A stretch of 64,000 bases of DNA from Lunularia cruciata (GCA_948567375.1 OX419759.1:1775303-1839302); one strand, 5' to 3'. Counted from the first letter of the stretch, positions 35,719-47,129 are shown. Notes: generated by a model from the sequence alone, not told the origin. Made by a program: numbers and translations.

Positions 35719-35877
35719 ATGAGCTTTGCACTTCGCATCGCGGGCGTAATTAGCAAGCCTGTATTACGACTCATCCAATATACTCTTAAGTCTTTTGATT
35801 TCAAGCTCGATGCGGAAATCCTTCACGCTCTTCGGAAGGCCCGTGAATCTGCAAACAAATTTTCGTGCTGTCGTTGA
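35719..35877 (+). CDS. Possible 5' exon of the unrecognised gene, 52-codon ORF
   Basis: A short ORF MSFALRIAGVISKPVLRL...NKFSCCR with balanced, helix-like composition, 160 bp upstream of the longer ORF. A second coding-like stretch ending IENISKIEEIL lies just before it, at about 35,575-35,638, followed by a GTAGGT donor. I infer that these are small upstream exons of the same gene, but splice phases were not resolved. It could also be a small independent ORF. Confidence 0.3.
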   Translation: MSFALRIAGVISKPVLRLIQYTLKSFDFKLDAEILHALRKARESANKFSCCR

Positions 35878-36038
35878 AAAGATTCGTTTTCTTGCTCAGG
35901 CGTGAACTTTGTCTCATTGTGAATGGATGCGGTCTAAGTGCACGTGATAAAATATGGGAGGAATTAACCTTTGATGACTCTTGCTCTGCACTTTTACAGA
36001 TTGTTCAAAGCTGAGTTGTTGGAAATTATCGAGTGAAG

Positions 36039-36944
36039 ATGTCAACTCTTGTTGAGAGCATGGCCAGTGGTCGGACAGGTACTATTTTGAAAAAGGGTAA
36101 AAGTCACATTAAGGAAATGCTTTCATCAGTATCATCTTCGAAGGCAGATACACCAGGCAGAATTCACAACACAATCGATGACGATTTTGGGAAATTTTAC
36201 ACAGCCGCTCAGTGGTACGGGAAATTTCGGAATATTGTGAGAGTACAGTCTGTCAAGTATTGCGTAACAGCAATTGCCGCACGGGACCTACTCACTTCCA
36301 CGGAACATGTCAATTGCTTGCGCCACCGTTCCCGCTTCATTAATCATGACTTCATAGTTATAGAATTTTTTCTGGAGCCAGTAGAGGGTGAAGACTTCTT
36401 TCTGGAGGATAAAACTAAACCCACCCTTTTCAGCATGGTTGGTGAAAAGAAAGGAGGGGACAATGCTGGAATTACGATAAGACATACGGGAAGTACAGAT
36501 ACCTACGCACGCAATGTCTTGATACAAACGGATTGCGATGTGCTTATCACCTTACGGTTGTTGATGTGCAATCTGGCGTCCCATGACCCAGCTTATCATA
36601 TAACACAGGAAAACTGTTGGAATGCTGTGTATGCTGTGGAAGCCACCGGCTTAATCCTCAAGGAACTCCACGTTGACGGGGTCTGTGACGAAAACAACAA
36701 ACAGACACTTTCAAACCACATGAAAACCTTGGAGTCCAGGAAAGAAAATGCCATTGAAAGTTTTCGCAACACAAAGAAGTAAGTCTTCCAAATTTACAGC
36801 AATGTGCGAATGGAGCTAGATGAGTTGGAACAAACGTAAGTTTTGTTTTAGGAGAAGCTCCCTCCTTCCCATGTGTTTACTATAGTTTTCTTCTTTAACA
36901 GTATACTGAACAAAGACATTAAAGGATCTATGCGATACTATTAA
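36039..36944 (+). CDS. Unrecognised host gene, probably two or more exons
   Basis: I do not recognise the family. The ATG at 36039 opens 247 codons to TAA at 36780. The frame then stays coding-like for 18 more codons (QIYSNVRMELDELEQ) to a strong donor, GTAAGTTTTG at 36836. A short intron (36836-36901) ends TTCTTCTTTAACAG. Exon 2 joins in phase and stops 14 codons later (36942-36944). Features include a Ser/Lys-rich N-terminus, central FINHDFIVIEFFLEP, VGEKKGGDNAG, and a Cys-rich C-terminal third (CDVLITLRLLMCN; CWNAVYAVEATG). No signal peptide or membrane segment is evident. If the TAA at 36780 is real, the protein is truncated by about 32 residues, or the locus is a young pseudogene. Confidence 0.55.
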
Positions 36945-37289
36945 TGCTCATGTTGCATCACAAGACTTAGCAAAGCAAATGAAGTCAAAGTATGAATATA
37001 AGAATAGCAAGAATAGCAAGAAACGAAGTTGAAGTTTGAATATCAGAATATTGGATTAAAATGCAGAGACTATAGAGAATGACTTTTAACAAGATTATGA
37101 TTATTATGAACTTTGTGTCAATGTTAAGCAAGTGATGAAGTTTTAATCTTTGAAGAGGCATTTAAAATGCTCGCCCATTGAAAAGTAGAACAAAGGCATG
37201 AATATTGAGTATAACTTTTTATCAATAATAAAACATGGATACTCACAGATTCACAAAAGGGGAAGAAGACCAGCAGCTGTAAGTGTGTA
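36945..37289. other. AT-rich, no gene recognised
   Basis: Probably the 3' flank of the gene before it and the decayed upstream part of the copia fragment that follows. No motif identified. Confidence 0.4.
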
Positions 37290-38620
37290 TTTAAAATGAA
37301 GAAGTATTTCAGTGGTAAAAATTGAGAGGTTCAATTCTAGGTTTGTAGCCAAAGGACAAACCCCAGTACAAAGTATTGAAGTTTTTGAGACTTTCTCTCC
37401 AGTGGTCAGATTTTCTACAGCAAGGTATTTAAAGGCAATGGACAGTATGAGAAATTGGGAAATACATCAAATGGATGTGAAGTGTGCTTTTCTAAAATAG
37501 AAATCTCAGGGAAGAAATATACATGCAACAATCAGAAGGACCGAGAAAGGGAAAGTAAGCAAATAGGTATTTTTAAAAATCTGTAATATATGGATTAAAA
37601 CAAGCATCACAAAACTTGGTAGGAGAAATTGAATGGTTATTTAATTTTTTTGAACTTGAAACGGAATTCTTTTCGTCATGGAATTAATTTCAAGAGGTAA
37701 TTAAATGATATAATTTTCATATAAATATACTCAAATATCACTCTAATCTGCTACAAATACCAAATTATGAAATAAAATTTAAATTAATGGTTTGAGATGA
37801 GTAATTTAGGGGGGGTGGGGAATATTTTGATCACAAGGGGTAGAGTTGCAAGGATTTTCTCTTTATCTCAATCCTATCATATGCGATGGAAATAATTTAA
37901 ATTTTTAATATTCAAAGTAAACATCCAATGATCACCCCATTGGAGCTTCGTCTACGTAGCAGTAAAAGAATGATTTCTTCATATGAAGTTGAGAAAATGT
38001 AATGATATCAAAACCCTGTATTCATTTGGTTAAAACTCAGATATTTGATTACATGTACCAAGGTCTGATCTTGCTTATGCCCTAGGCCTGCTAAGCAGAT
38101 ATATGTATAATTCTTGGGGAGGTCATTGATTTGCATTAAAGAGAATTATCAGATATTTAAATATACGATGGAATTGGCATTCAATATCTGCAAACTTGGA
38201 GAATTCTTTGGTGGTGTATTCTGATGCTGAATTCGGTGGAGAACTTCAAATTATGTATTTCTATTAGTAGAGTAGCCATGACTTGGATAAGCAGGAAATA
38301 CTCAATCAGTGGCATCTTTACTTGTGACGCTGGATTTATAGATTTCACCATTCAGAATTTAACCCCTGAGCTATGAGGAGTTAAGAGTGAAATCTAATGA
38401 AGGTGGAAATCAATGTCTTGATTGTCTTGCTATGATGAAACTCCATTTTATCAGTCAACTACAAAGAATATAGAAATTCAACTATAGTATTTGAAGGAAA
38501 AATTAGACCATGGAATAATATGGAAAAATAGAATACTAAGGATATGATAGCAAGTATTTTTACTAAAGCTTTATCAAAGAAAAGTATATGTGTTTTGTGT
38601 AATCGGTTAAGATTTTTATC
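37290..38620 (+). mobile_element. Ty1/copia pol fragment (RT and RNase H)
   Basis: RT start at 37,312-37,500 (SRFVAKGQTP; ETFSPVVRFSTAR; HQMDVKCAFLK), more RT (YGLKQAS) near 37,585, RNase H pieces (VVYSDAEFGGE near 38,213; TKALSKKS near 38,565). Many stops. No LTRs found. The order is standard for copia. Confidence 0.8.
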
Positions 38621-38780
38621 AAAGAGTTCTCCGAGGGGATTATAGAGGAATATATTATTCCAGTGAACGCTTATCTAGAGCGAGTGAGGAATGAACACAT
38701 CATGACTTGTGACCTTGTCAATAATCGTCTCAAAGAGATTAATGTGACCTTGGAAATAATCAAGTCGATGTAAGCTTACC

Positions 38781-39270
38781 ATGGCATTCATATCTCGTAT
38801 GGTTTTGCAATCTTTACATTTTGTATGGTTGCTTACCAATGAAGATCTCGGTTTGAAATCATGACCTCCAGAGATTTCATGACCATAACATTCTGCAATC
38901 AGCACAAAATGTTATGGTCATGAAGTCTCTGGAGGTCATGATTTCAAACTGAGATCTTCATTGGTAAGCATACACTTATAGGATAGTAGCAGGGCTCCTT
39001 GGGTATATCGCCAGAAGAATGAGGCAGTCTGTAAAGATTAGGCGAAGAATACGAACGGGGGAGACACGTATTGTGGCAGAAGGATCCGCCGTGATTTGCA
39101 GCACGTCAATCAGAATTTTGGTCGTCGCGGACGCTATTGCACATATGGAAAAGTATTTAGGATAAACTAAACTGGACGTAATGTGGCACCGAGTTTCCCC
39201 CCGACATGTCTGCAGCTATGGGATTTGAGGATCTGCTGGAGATGATGATGACGAAGGGGAGGATGGAGGG
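38781..39270 (+). pseudogene. STIG1-like pseudogene
   Basis: Collinear with the intact gene at 56,240-56,722. It starts with ATG at 38781 (MAFISRMVLQ), then the signal-peptide region is interrupted by an inverted duplication (38831-38969). The cysteine-rich part follows with frameshifts (RRYCTYGK region near 39,133) and an acidic tail (DDDEGE region near 39,245). Several Cys codons are lost and the frame is broken, so no working protein is possible. The 3' flank is also shared with the intact gene. Confidence 0.85.
38831..38969. repeat. Inverted duplication of STIG1 coding sequence, 62-nt arms
   Basis: Arms 38831-38892 and 38908-38969 pair with two mismatches around a 15-nt loop. The right arm is the normal STIG1 coding sequence (compare 56,291-56,352, about 80% match) and the left arm is its inverted copy. 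A transcript would fold into a long hairpin with STIG1-like stems. Confidence 0.9.
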
Positions 39271-39539
39271 AAATACAGGTCACTGGACCAGGAAAGGCAA
39301 GCAGTAGCAATGTCTCGAGGGCTAAGTTTTCCTCGATATGTAGCTGAAGCCGTGGTCTGCCGGAGAGGTGGAAGACTGACCGTTCCCATTGATAATACTA
39401 TCACATTGTTGCGCATGTAGCCTACTGTGATTAACGGGATGGGATCACGAACAAGGACCTCCTATTGAACACACATATACTAACCAATCCTGACACTATT
39501 TTATGAACACGTTTTAGTTGGCCACCGCAGTTTGAGTTG

Positions 39540-40160
39540 ACTACGGTAACCAGATAGAATTTACTCAGAGCAGGAAGAACTGCTGCTGACCTCGACATCA
39601 GCATCAAGAGCAGCAAGCAAATCTGTAGAGTTCGGGTCCATGTAAATTTGATGATCATGAATGTTCAAACTAGCAAGATATAATTGAATCAGAACAGAAA
39701 GTAATAAGTGCTGCTGAACTTTGATCAGCATCAACATTGCTCTGCTGCAAGAGTAGCAAACAAATTCCGTTGACATCCACCAGGTTCATGTCCGTATGCT
39801 GACATGATAGTCTTCTGATGTTAATCAGTTTGCGGCATCTGATGCGGTTTGGCATAAGGAGCCCCATCGGTACTAGGCGGAAGGGTTACATTAGTATGAA
39901 TCGTTTCGAATCAGATATGCGTACTCGGCTTCCGCACCGGATCCTATCGAGATAAGGACGAGTGCAACATGGCCATGCATTAGCATTTTGTACAATTCTT
40001 GTAGCTTCGCAGTTTCGAAGCAGATGTCTACCACCTCCGGAACATGATTAGATCAAACTTTCACAAGATTGAGGAACAGTTCCGTCTTGCATATGTAAAT
40101 CAATTGGTAACTTTGCTACATGGGGCAGTTATGTCATGATCAACAGTGACAATCTTCTTG
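39540..40160 (+). repeat. STIG1 3'-flank repeat family, copy at 39.5 kb
   Basis: Contains two diverged tandem units (starts about 39,549 and 39,669) with the core AGAAGTGCTGCTGAAC, then a further block (about 39,830-40,110). The same units and block occur after 41,881 and 56,961. It follows the STIG1 pseudogene, so gene and flank were duplicated together. Confidence 0.75.
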
Positions 40161-41292
40161 ACTTACTCTGATAGTGTGAACAAAACTCTGCAAGTCACAG
40201 ATCAAAATAGCCACTAAAAATTCGCAAAATTTGAAAAGTTTGCAACGACTCATATCCACTTCACTTCAATATCCCAGTATTGATGACATAAAAGCAGAGG
40301 AGTTTTATCAAGTGCCAATTGAGGAATCAAGGTAAAACACAGCAGCTAATAGTTTCCTGTGAAATTCTGATATTATAAACCTAACCTAACAATTCAATAT
40401 TTACAAACAAACCCGTCACCGGGGTTCCACTGGTTCTTAGACCGCTTCTTCTTGTCCGTCCCTCTGACAAAGCAGAGTTCAAACAATCATTACAAGCTCG
40501 AGTTTTATGGCGCCTGCTCTAGTTTTATGGCGTCTGATTATGAGTGTATTCCACTTACGATCTCTGAACCTTCCACTTTTGCATTCTTTTTAGTGTGAAC
40601 ATCACAACAACCCCCTTCGTCGGCATTGTGGGCATTGTGGATAATGATGGGGACATTTCCCCTAGTTGCTAAGCACTTCTGACCGTAGTGACGTGGAGGG
40701 CGGTAGTGATCATGATGGAAACTTCACGAAATAACCTCCATAACCCCACAGTTCAATTTCCCGAGCCTGACAACTGAATAACAGAAGCTTACGTAATACA
40801 ACAGCGCTACTCGAAAGCCGCACGACTGAATTACTTAACTACTTAACAACCATACTCAAATATCTCGTTGTCTTGAAGATGGACAAACTCGTTCAATTCC
40901 ACTGGACGTTGTTGTCTCTCTTCTCTCACTCCAAACTCCACTTATATCGATGCAGGTCAATAGGAGAAGAATCAGCCGAATTGGCTGACAACCGGTGCAC
41001 TTTCGGCCTGGCATGCCTGAAACTTGTTCTTTTTAAGTGCAGGTAGCAAGTGTAACTTGCCTTTCAGTAGCAAATAAAAGTGCAAGCTTACAGTGCCTTA
41101 TGGGTGGTCCCATGATATCCTACACTAGACGCTCAGGCCCTTTGGCTTTTTATCTTAGTACAAATTAATTCATATTTTAATATATTTAATGAAAAAATAA
41201 TCATAATTTTATAAATTGAAATTTATATATTTAAACATATTAATTATCATTTAAAAATATTATAGAAAATAAAAAATTAAGAACACCCGATT
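40161..41292. other. Intergenic; no gene recognised
   Basis: A few coding-like triplets occur near 40,290-40,335 before a GTAAAAC that could be a donor, but no exon can be defined. From 41,150 to 41,290 it is AT-rich. Confidence 0.4.
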
Positions 41293-41480
41293 CCATTTCG
41301 AAATCGATTTGATGATGTAGTTTAGTTGATCGATATGTTCCATTTCGAGGTCGAAGTGATGATGTAGATTAGTTGGTCGATATGTCCCATTTCGTGGTCG
41401 AATTGATGATGTAGTTTAGTTGGTCGATATGTCCCATTTCGAGGTCGAATTGATGATGTAGTTTAGTTGGTCGATATGTC
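41293..41480 (+). repeat. 47-bp tandem repeat, four copies
   Basis: Units start at 41293, 41340, 41387 and 41434, each CCATTTCG...GGTCGATATGT, with a partial fifth at 41481. The third and fourth units are nearly identical. No coding potential. Confidence 0.92.
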
Positions 41481-41880
41481 CCATCTCATATGTACTGATT
41501 AAAGCTAGATCTAGGTTTTATTACACAATCTGTGCACGTAGGAAGAGCCCCCACAGCTGGAGGGTCGTTCTCCTTCGTGCTCACAGATCTCGTGGCATTT
41601 CATAATAATGAATACAACTTACTGATGTATGATAGCACGTTAAGGTCACAAATAGCATGTATAACCAACGTTTCGAACGGCACATGAACGTGAACACCCC
41701 TTGTCGAATTTAAGCTTGCAGTTGACAATATCGTGTTCCTGCTAAGTATGACCAGTCTGATAGCTTGGACATGGGCCCATGATTTCAGCTTGCATATGCC
41801 GGGAATCTACTCTTCTTAAGCATGAGATCCTCCAAAATCTCTCCATGAACCCAACTAAATATTAAGTTCACTTTAATTCG

Positions 41881-42410
41881 ACTAGTCAGATTTCAATCAG
41901 AGCAGGAAGCAGTGCTGCCGAATGTCAGGATTGACGCGCTCGCTGCAAGAGCTGAAAGCGCATATGCAGATTCAGGTTCATGTACATTTGCCGATCAGAA
42001 GTAGTATTAGTCCGACTTTTGGATAGTATTGAAAGAAAGAAGTGCTGCTGAACATTAGCGTCAACGAGCTCGCCTGCTGTAGTCACAAAGACATAGGCAA
42101 AGACATGACTTCAAGATTCTTGTGTGTGTTTGATCATGATACTCTGATGATATCAATCAGTTTACGGTCAATGCCCGTTGTCAGTGATCCGATTCGACGT
42201 AAGGATCCTGCCCCATTGGCATACACATAGCGGGACCTTACTTTAGTTTAAGGGTTCTAGAAGCAAAGATATGTACGCTGCATGCGCATCGCAACCACAT
42301 CATTTGAACTTTTTGTAAGATTGAAGAATCGGTTCCGTTCTTAAATGTATATTGTTAAATCTGTTACATGAGCAAGTTACTTGATATATTGACAATGGGA
42401 CGCTTCTTTG
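41881..42410 (+). repeat. STIG1 3'-flank repeat family, copy at 41.9 kb
   Basis: Two tandem units (starts 41,881 and about 42,014) with AAGTGCTGCTGAAC, then the same downstream block as at 39.83 and 57.23 kb. No STIG1 coding sequence remains upstream, so the gene copy is gone or was never included. Confidence 0.72.
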
Positions 42411-42895
42411 AGCTCTTGTGGCCACATCTATGGCAACAAGTTCTTTTCTTTGTCACTTGCTTTGAAGAGAACATCAATCTGCCTTGAAGGAACATCAATT
42501 CAGGCCCAAATTCCTCAAAGTTATCTATCTTCCCTGATAAAAAAATAGAGAATCAAGCAGAATTTGCGTACACCTGAGGATGTAGCTGTCTATTTCCTTT
42601 ACTGCCCCACTGTTGTAACTCATAATATGCAGAAGAGTTTGTCCAAATTCAAGAACAGGGAATCAAGACTATCAGCTGCATGTTTGTTTATTTTCTTCCT
42701 GCAATCCCCACAAGGCTGTAAGGGTTTCCTTGTCTGTTTGCTTCTACTGCACTGCGATTTTCAGACTGTCTGCTCAGAATGCTGGAACAAGCTAAGCGAC
42801 TACAGGCTAAAACAGCAAGAATTCGCGGAAGTCCCGAAAAGTGCACAAGTTTATGTTGAAGTTTTCCAAATGATGTATGGACAGTCTGTAAGCCC

Positions 42896-43104
42896 TATAG
42901 TGAAGGGTAGAATAATCAAGGTGAGAGAGAAAGGTTAGATAATGTCAAAACTGGGCAGAATAGATAATGAATTAAACCCTATAGGTATACATTCAGTCAC
43001 ACCCAGGGCTGCGAACCCTTCACCTAACCGGTATAGAGATGTGTGACTGGCTAGTATCAGTCTAGTGATTTGTAACTTAGCAGTTTATATGATCTGTTCT
43101 GACA
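42896..43104 (-). repeat. 3' LTR of the copia element
   Basis: 209 bp. It lacks an internal segment of about 87 bp that is present (as a partial duplication around GTATACNTTGRGTC) in the 5' LTR. Confidence 0.88.
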
Positions 43105-43137
43105 CTCCTCCTTAAGTGAGATGTCACCACTGATATT

Positions 43138-43485
43138 CTACACATTTCCTCCTATCACGTCTCTTAGCGGAAGGTGGTAGGTGTGCTTTGGCCGAGAAAG
43201 GGCCTTAGTAAGGGCATCAGCCCACATTTGGCTGCTAGGACAGAAACTAAAACTAAATGTGCCATATGCAGCAAGTTGCTTAATAAAATGATAACGCATG
43301 GCAATGTGTTTAGTTCTAGTGTGATATTTGGTCGTGTCCAATATAGTAAGTGCACTTTGATTATCACGGTAAATGTGAATGGTTGAGGTCGTCGTAATCT
43401 TGACGCTCTTCAGCCATTGACGTAGCCAAACAGCTTCAGGAGCTGTGGTAGCCATGGCCACATATTCAGCTTCAATACTTGACAA
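43138..43485 (-). pseudogene. Copia RNase H C-terminal part
   Basis: SSIEAEYVAMATTAPEAVWL, then DNQSAL and HIAMRYHFI, are the classic copia RNase H end. This 115-codon segment is open, but its upstream pol is missing. Confidence 0.9.
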
Positions 43486-43799
43486 AGTTGTAGTTTTCTG
43501 ATGAATGCTGCCCCAGCCGATTGCTTCACCACAAAATAAGACACAGAAACCGGAGGTTGAGCTAAACTGATCTGTTCCAATATACTACACAAATCAAATG
43601 CATGAACAAATCACGGCAAAATTGAGACGGAGAAGAAGGTGTAGAGAAGGAGCGTGATTGGCAGAAGGAGATGGCAAGCTGAGCCAGAGAGGAACAACAC
43701 CTACACAACCTTGTATAGCACGCCAAAGCTCAAGTATCCAAGGCTGGAGAAGAAAAGAAGGTGATGGAGGAGAAGCATTAGGTAGAACTGTAGAAACTT

Positions 43800-45150
43800 T
43801 GTATGCAGTTGGCAGAATTGGTGAACCTATGCAAGGCACTCTCAGTGAGGGAGGGGTCAGATCCCTTGGGCAAAGTCACTTGGTGGTTCAAGGCGTTTCC
43901 CAACCCTGGAGCCAAGGCGGAGCTCGAGGAAGCATACTTGCACGAGTTGAAGTTGCTGGTCCAAGAGACTCTTAGGAAGAAGGCGAAGGAGGTGGACATG
44001 AATAATTTACTCATTAGACTTAGGGATAGAGCAGACTGGAAAATGATAGAAGCAGGAGATAACATTGCCTTAGATTGGACTCAGTTAAAATGAAGGTAGA
44101 TAGTCTCACCACGACTCTGAGCAAGAAGATAGTAACCCAATCCGAAGTAGCTGAGATTGGAGTGCAGGTGGATTGGGCTGAGTTACCAGAGTCATTGGAG
44201 AAAGTTAGAATAGGGAAAGAGGATAGTGTTAGAATATCTATGACTTCAGTTGTAGTGCAGATTGAGGAGGAGACAACATTAGCAATAGATGTAGAACCTA
44301 AAGTAGAAGAGACACTTGTAGATAACTCAGGTGAGGAAGCTGAAGTAAAGTAGTACTTGGATCAGATCCAAGTCAGTAGCAATTACAAATGCAAAGTACT
44401 AGTTTTGTAAGTAGAGTCTCTTTGGATCTGCAACATAGGAGGAGGCAGTTGTAATAGTTAAGTAGTTTTTGTAACTTCCAAGTGATCTGACTATTTAGAG
44501 CAGTCATTCTGAATGCTTTGTATTCAGTAATCAGCAGAAGATGATAAAAGCAAAGTGCTGATGAAGCACTTGTAGTTTTGCTTAATTTTGAGTATCAGCT
44601 GAATGCCTTTGTGAGTGAATGTATGAAGAAATTTGGATTGCAAGTGAAGGAGTGTTAGATGTTGAATTTTATAACTCTGAATTCCACCCGTGTGCTTGAT
44701 CCTAAGTGGAGCACATTCAAAGCAATGCCTTGACGGATTTGTAGTATTGTCAGTATCTATCATTTGTAGCTATAGACAAGAAGCTGATGCAAAATCACTT
44801 TGAAGTGAGAAGTTGTACCTTATTTGAACGAGTGGAATACAATTATGAGGTGAAGTCACTTTGAGACAAAGTAGACATCCTCGTACCAACTGAATCATCA
44901 CAATTGATGGAACTTTGGACTGAAACTGAAGAAATGTGATTTTGAGGGAAACTTAGTTGCGGCAAAACCTTTGACAAGTGTTTGTTGCACTCTTATGGGT
45001 GTTGTTTTTGCACAAGAGTTTAAAGATGTAACCAAAAAAATGATTTAAGTTACCTTTACTTTGTATTTGAGCATTCTTGACATGTATCCCTGTGGGAACA
45101 AACCATTACTCACACATTACTGCAAAAGAGATATTTGCTAGATTGTCACA
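43800..45150 (+). mobile_element. Coiled-coil-ORF LTR element, copy 3, inside the copia element
   Basis: Collinear with the minus-strand copy at 15.5-18.3 kb: coiled-coil ORF end (AYLHELKLLVQE; DMNNLLIRLRDR) in 43,803-44,353, then the LTR-like tail ending TTGTCACA at 45150. It lies in opposite orientation to the copia element, between its RNase H and GAG-pre-integrase. Only the 3' part is present. Confidence 0.7.
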
Positions 45151-45980
45151 ACTTGCTTTGGGAACTTGGGGCGAGGGTGTTTACCATGCACGCATGTAGT
45201 GCAAGAATGTATGGGAATGCGCATGACTTTAAGTCCCCACACGGTATCGGGTTTGGTTAGATACCCTAGCCTATTGATGCTAATATGACCAAGATGCCTA
45301 TGCCATAAATGTGCAATTTTACCCGTGTGAGATAAATAAACATATGTCAAGGAGAAAACATTGGGTAATGTCTTGGTCATTAGTAAATAATGTACCCAGA
45401 GGAAATACCATGATATACGTATGAAATAAAATGTTGTCTTTAAGTAAAGAAGGAGGAGAGCAGATCCTGAGCTGTCATTGCTGGTAAACTCCACCACAAA
45501 ATGTTGGAGGTTGAAATTTCTGTCGTCTGTTTTTTGGGTTCTGACCGACGAAATGTAGTGGCACTGGTTCTTTTTCTGTTGGACTCCTCTCTGGGAAAGA
45601 GAGACCAGGGCGCTTCCCTTTGAGGAGGAGGATTGCATAGCAGTCTCCTCTTGCAGGAGAATTGTTATGAGTGCATATGTTGTTATTGTCCCATGATTTC
45701 TCACTGTTGAAGCACACTTTTGTACTTAGGGTGCATAGAGGCCCATTAGAGTGAGCAATTCATCTTCTAGGGTGATGGTGACACCAACAGCAGTGCATTG
45801 TTCCATTATGCCTCCAAAGTTGTGCAGGTGCTGGGTGACTGAATCCTGAGGTTTCATCCTGAGATCTAAAAATTTGGAGAGCAGGTAATGTTTGTGTACT
45901 ACATTTGTTAAGTAGTAGACAGTGATGAGCATATCCATTGCTTCTTTGCTGGTTTTCCTTGAAGTAATGTGGGACTTCAC
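45138..45980 (-). pseudogene. Copia Gag and GAG-pre-integrase
   Basis: 45,726-45,980 reads as a UBN2-type copia Gag piece (LDLRMKPQDSVTQHLHNFGG). 45,138-45,704 holds LWHRHLGHISINRLGYL and the C-x-x-C of the integrase zinc region (CTTCVHGKHPRPKF). Frames differ and stops intervene. Confidence 0.8.
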
Positions 45981-46444
45981 AGAGGGTGCACAACAATCTA
46001 TGATAGCAACAAGGGCCTTTGGGTCTCTTTTCTTCCAAGCAGTGATTGTTTGCTGGTTGTTATTATTCTGGCATTTGCAGGGTCAGGAACTGGTGCAGGG
46101 CAAAGATTTGTGCTACTTACCACATCCCAGACCTCCTCTAAGGTCAATCGTCTTGCACTTCTACTTTCCAATTTACCCCGTCAGTGCTTGAGAATTTGGC
46201 CCATCCAGAAGTATTGATTACGTTTGTACTTGTCATGGAGACTGAACGTTAGAGCTCAGAAAATGTTAGAGTTTCTAGTTTTGTTGCGGCTCTCACTATT
46301 TTTCTGAGAGCAGAGTCCACAGAAAATGGGATTTCTGTGCAGAAAAGAAAAAACTTTGTGGGTGGTTTGAATACTGGCGTCCCAGTATGCTCTGCACAGC
46401 TAGAGTGTCTTCGAAAGGGAGTTTCTAAACTAAACTACTTAGAT

Positions 46445-46458
46445 AGGCTCTGATACCA
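46445..46458 (-). promoter_or_regulatory. Primer-binding site of the copia element
   Basis: On the minus strand TGGTATCAGAGCCT, a perfect initiator tRNA-Met complement, directly abuts the 5' LTR. Confidence 0.92.
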
Positions 46459-46754
46459 TATAGTGAAATCTACAATACTCAAGGCGAGAGAGAAAGGTTA
46501 GATAAATGTTAAAACTGAGTTCTGCAAGGCAGAATAGATAATAAGTTAGACCCTAAAGGGTATACGTTGGGTCGCAGCCCTGCTGAATAGATAATGAATT
46601 AGACCCCATAGGGGTATACATTGAGTCACACCCAGGGCTACGACCCTACAGGGGTTGTGACCTTTCACCTTATCAGGTGTAGAGATGTGTAACTGGCTAA
46701 TATAAGTCTAGTGACTTGTAACTTAGCAGTTTATATAATATCTCTGTTCTGACA
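46459..46754 (-). repeat. 5' LTR of the copia element
   Basis: 296 bp, TGTCAGAACA...CACTATA on the minus strand. It contains an internal partial duplication (the GAATAGATAATRARTTAGACCC block occurs twice, about 60 bp apart). Confidence 0.9.
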
Positions 46755-47129
46755 AGCCCGGTGATTTTTGTACCGCCGAAACTGGACCTCAAATTTATTA
46801 GTTCCAGAAGTTCTGAAGTTAAAGCTGTGGATGACATGAATGTGTACATTGCTCGTACCAAAGCTGTTCTTCATTTGTTTCAGCGGATTCCTCCCGTCTT
46901 TGACTAAATTAGGCTTCGACCAGAGGGGAACTGCAGTGCGCTAGAACTGAACTAATCCAAGTGCCACAAGATCTTATGTGGAGAATCGATTCAGAGTATC
47001 AGTAGTAGCATGTGGAGTGGCATTCCAGTGGCTTACTCTGGCGATGGATCTCATGCTTATTGGAGATTCTCAAATGATATAATTATTGCTACGATTTATC
47101 GAGTTCCAGCGAAAAGGAACTGATGGCAA

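Larger units (their letters stand above)
42896..46754 (-). mobile_element. Ty1/copia element with target duplication AGCCC
   Basis: Reads on the minus strand. The 5' LTR is 46459-46754 and the 3' LTR 42896-43104, both with termini TGTCAGAACA and ...CACTATA. Target duplication AGCCC is at 42891-42895 and 46755-46759. A PBS abuts the 5' LTR, and polypurine AAGGAGGAG (plus 43105-43113) abuts the 3' LTR. Inside are Gag (near 45,726-45,980), a decayed zinc knuckle (near 45,700), GAG-pre-integrase (LWHRHLGHIS, 45,138-45,704) and RNase H (43,138-43,485). Most of integrase and RT is missing and replaced by a coiled-coil element on the opposite strand. Confidence 0.9.
42765..46907 (+). pseudogene. Host coding exon split by a copia insertion
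   Basis: A pyrimidine-rich tract ends in TTTTCAG at 42764, followed by an open frame (TVCSECWNKLSDYRLKQQ...) to 42895. The copia element 42896-46754 follows, then AGCCC and the frame again: with one AGCCC removed, codons run on without a stop to TAA at 46905 (VIFVPPKLDLKF; MNVYIARTKAVLHLFQRIPP). Together these make 92 codons. I do not recognise the protein. A further frame with few stops (SGIPVAYSGDGSHAYWRF) follows to about 47,100 and may be more of the gene. The insertion would abolish the normal product. Confidence 0.6.

Noticed and set aside
41521-41880. Possible small gene before the STIG1 flank copy
   Set aside because: No open frame of useful length and no match to the STIG1 coding sequence.
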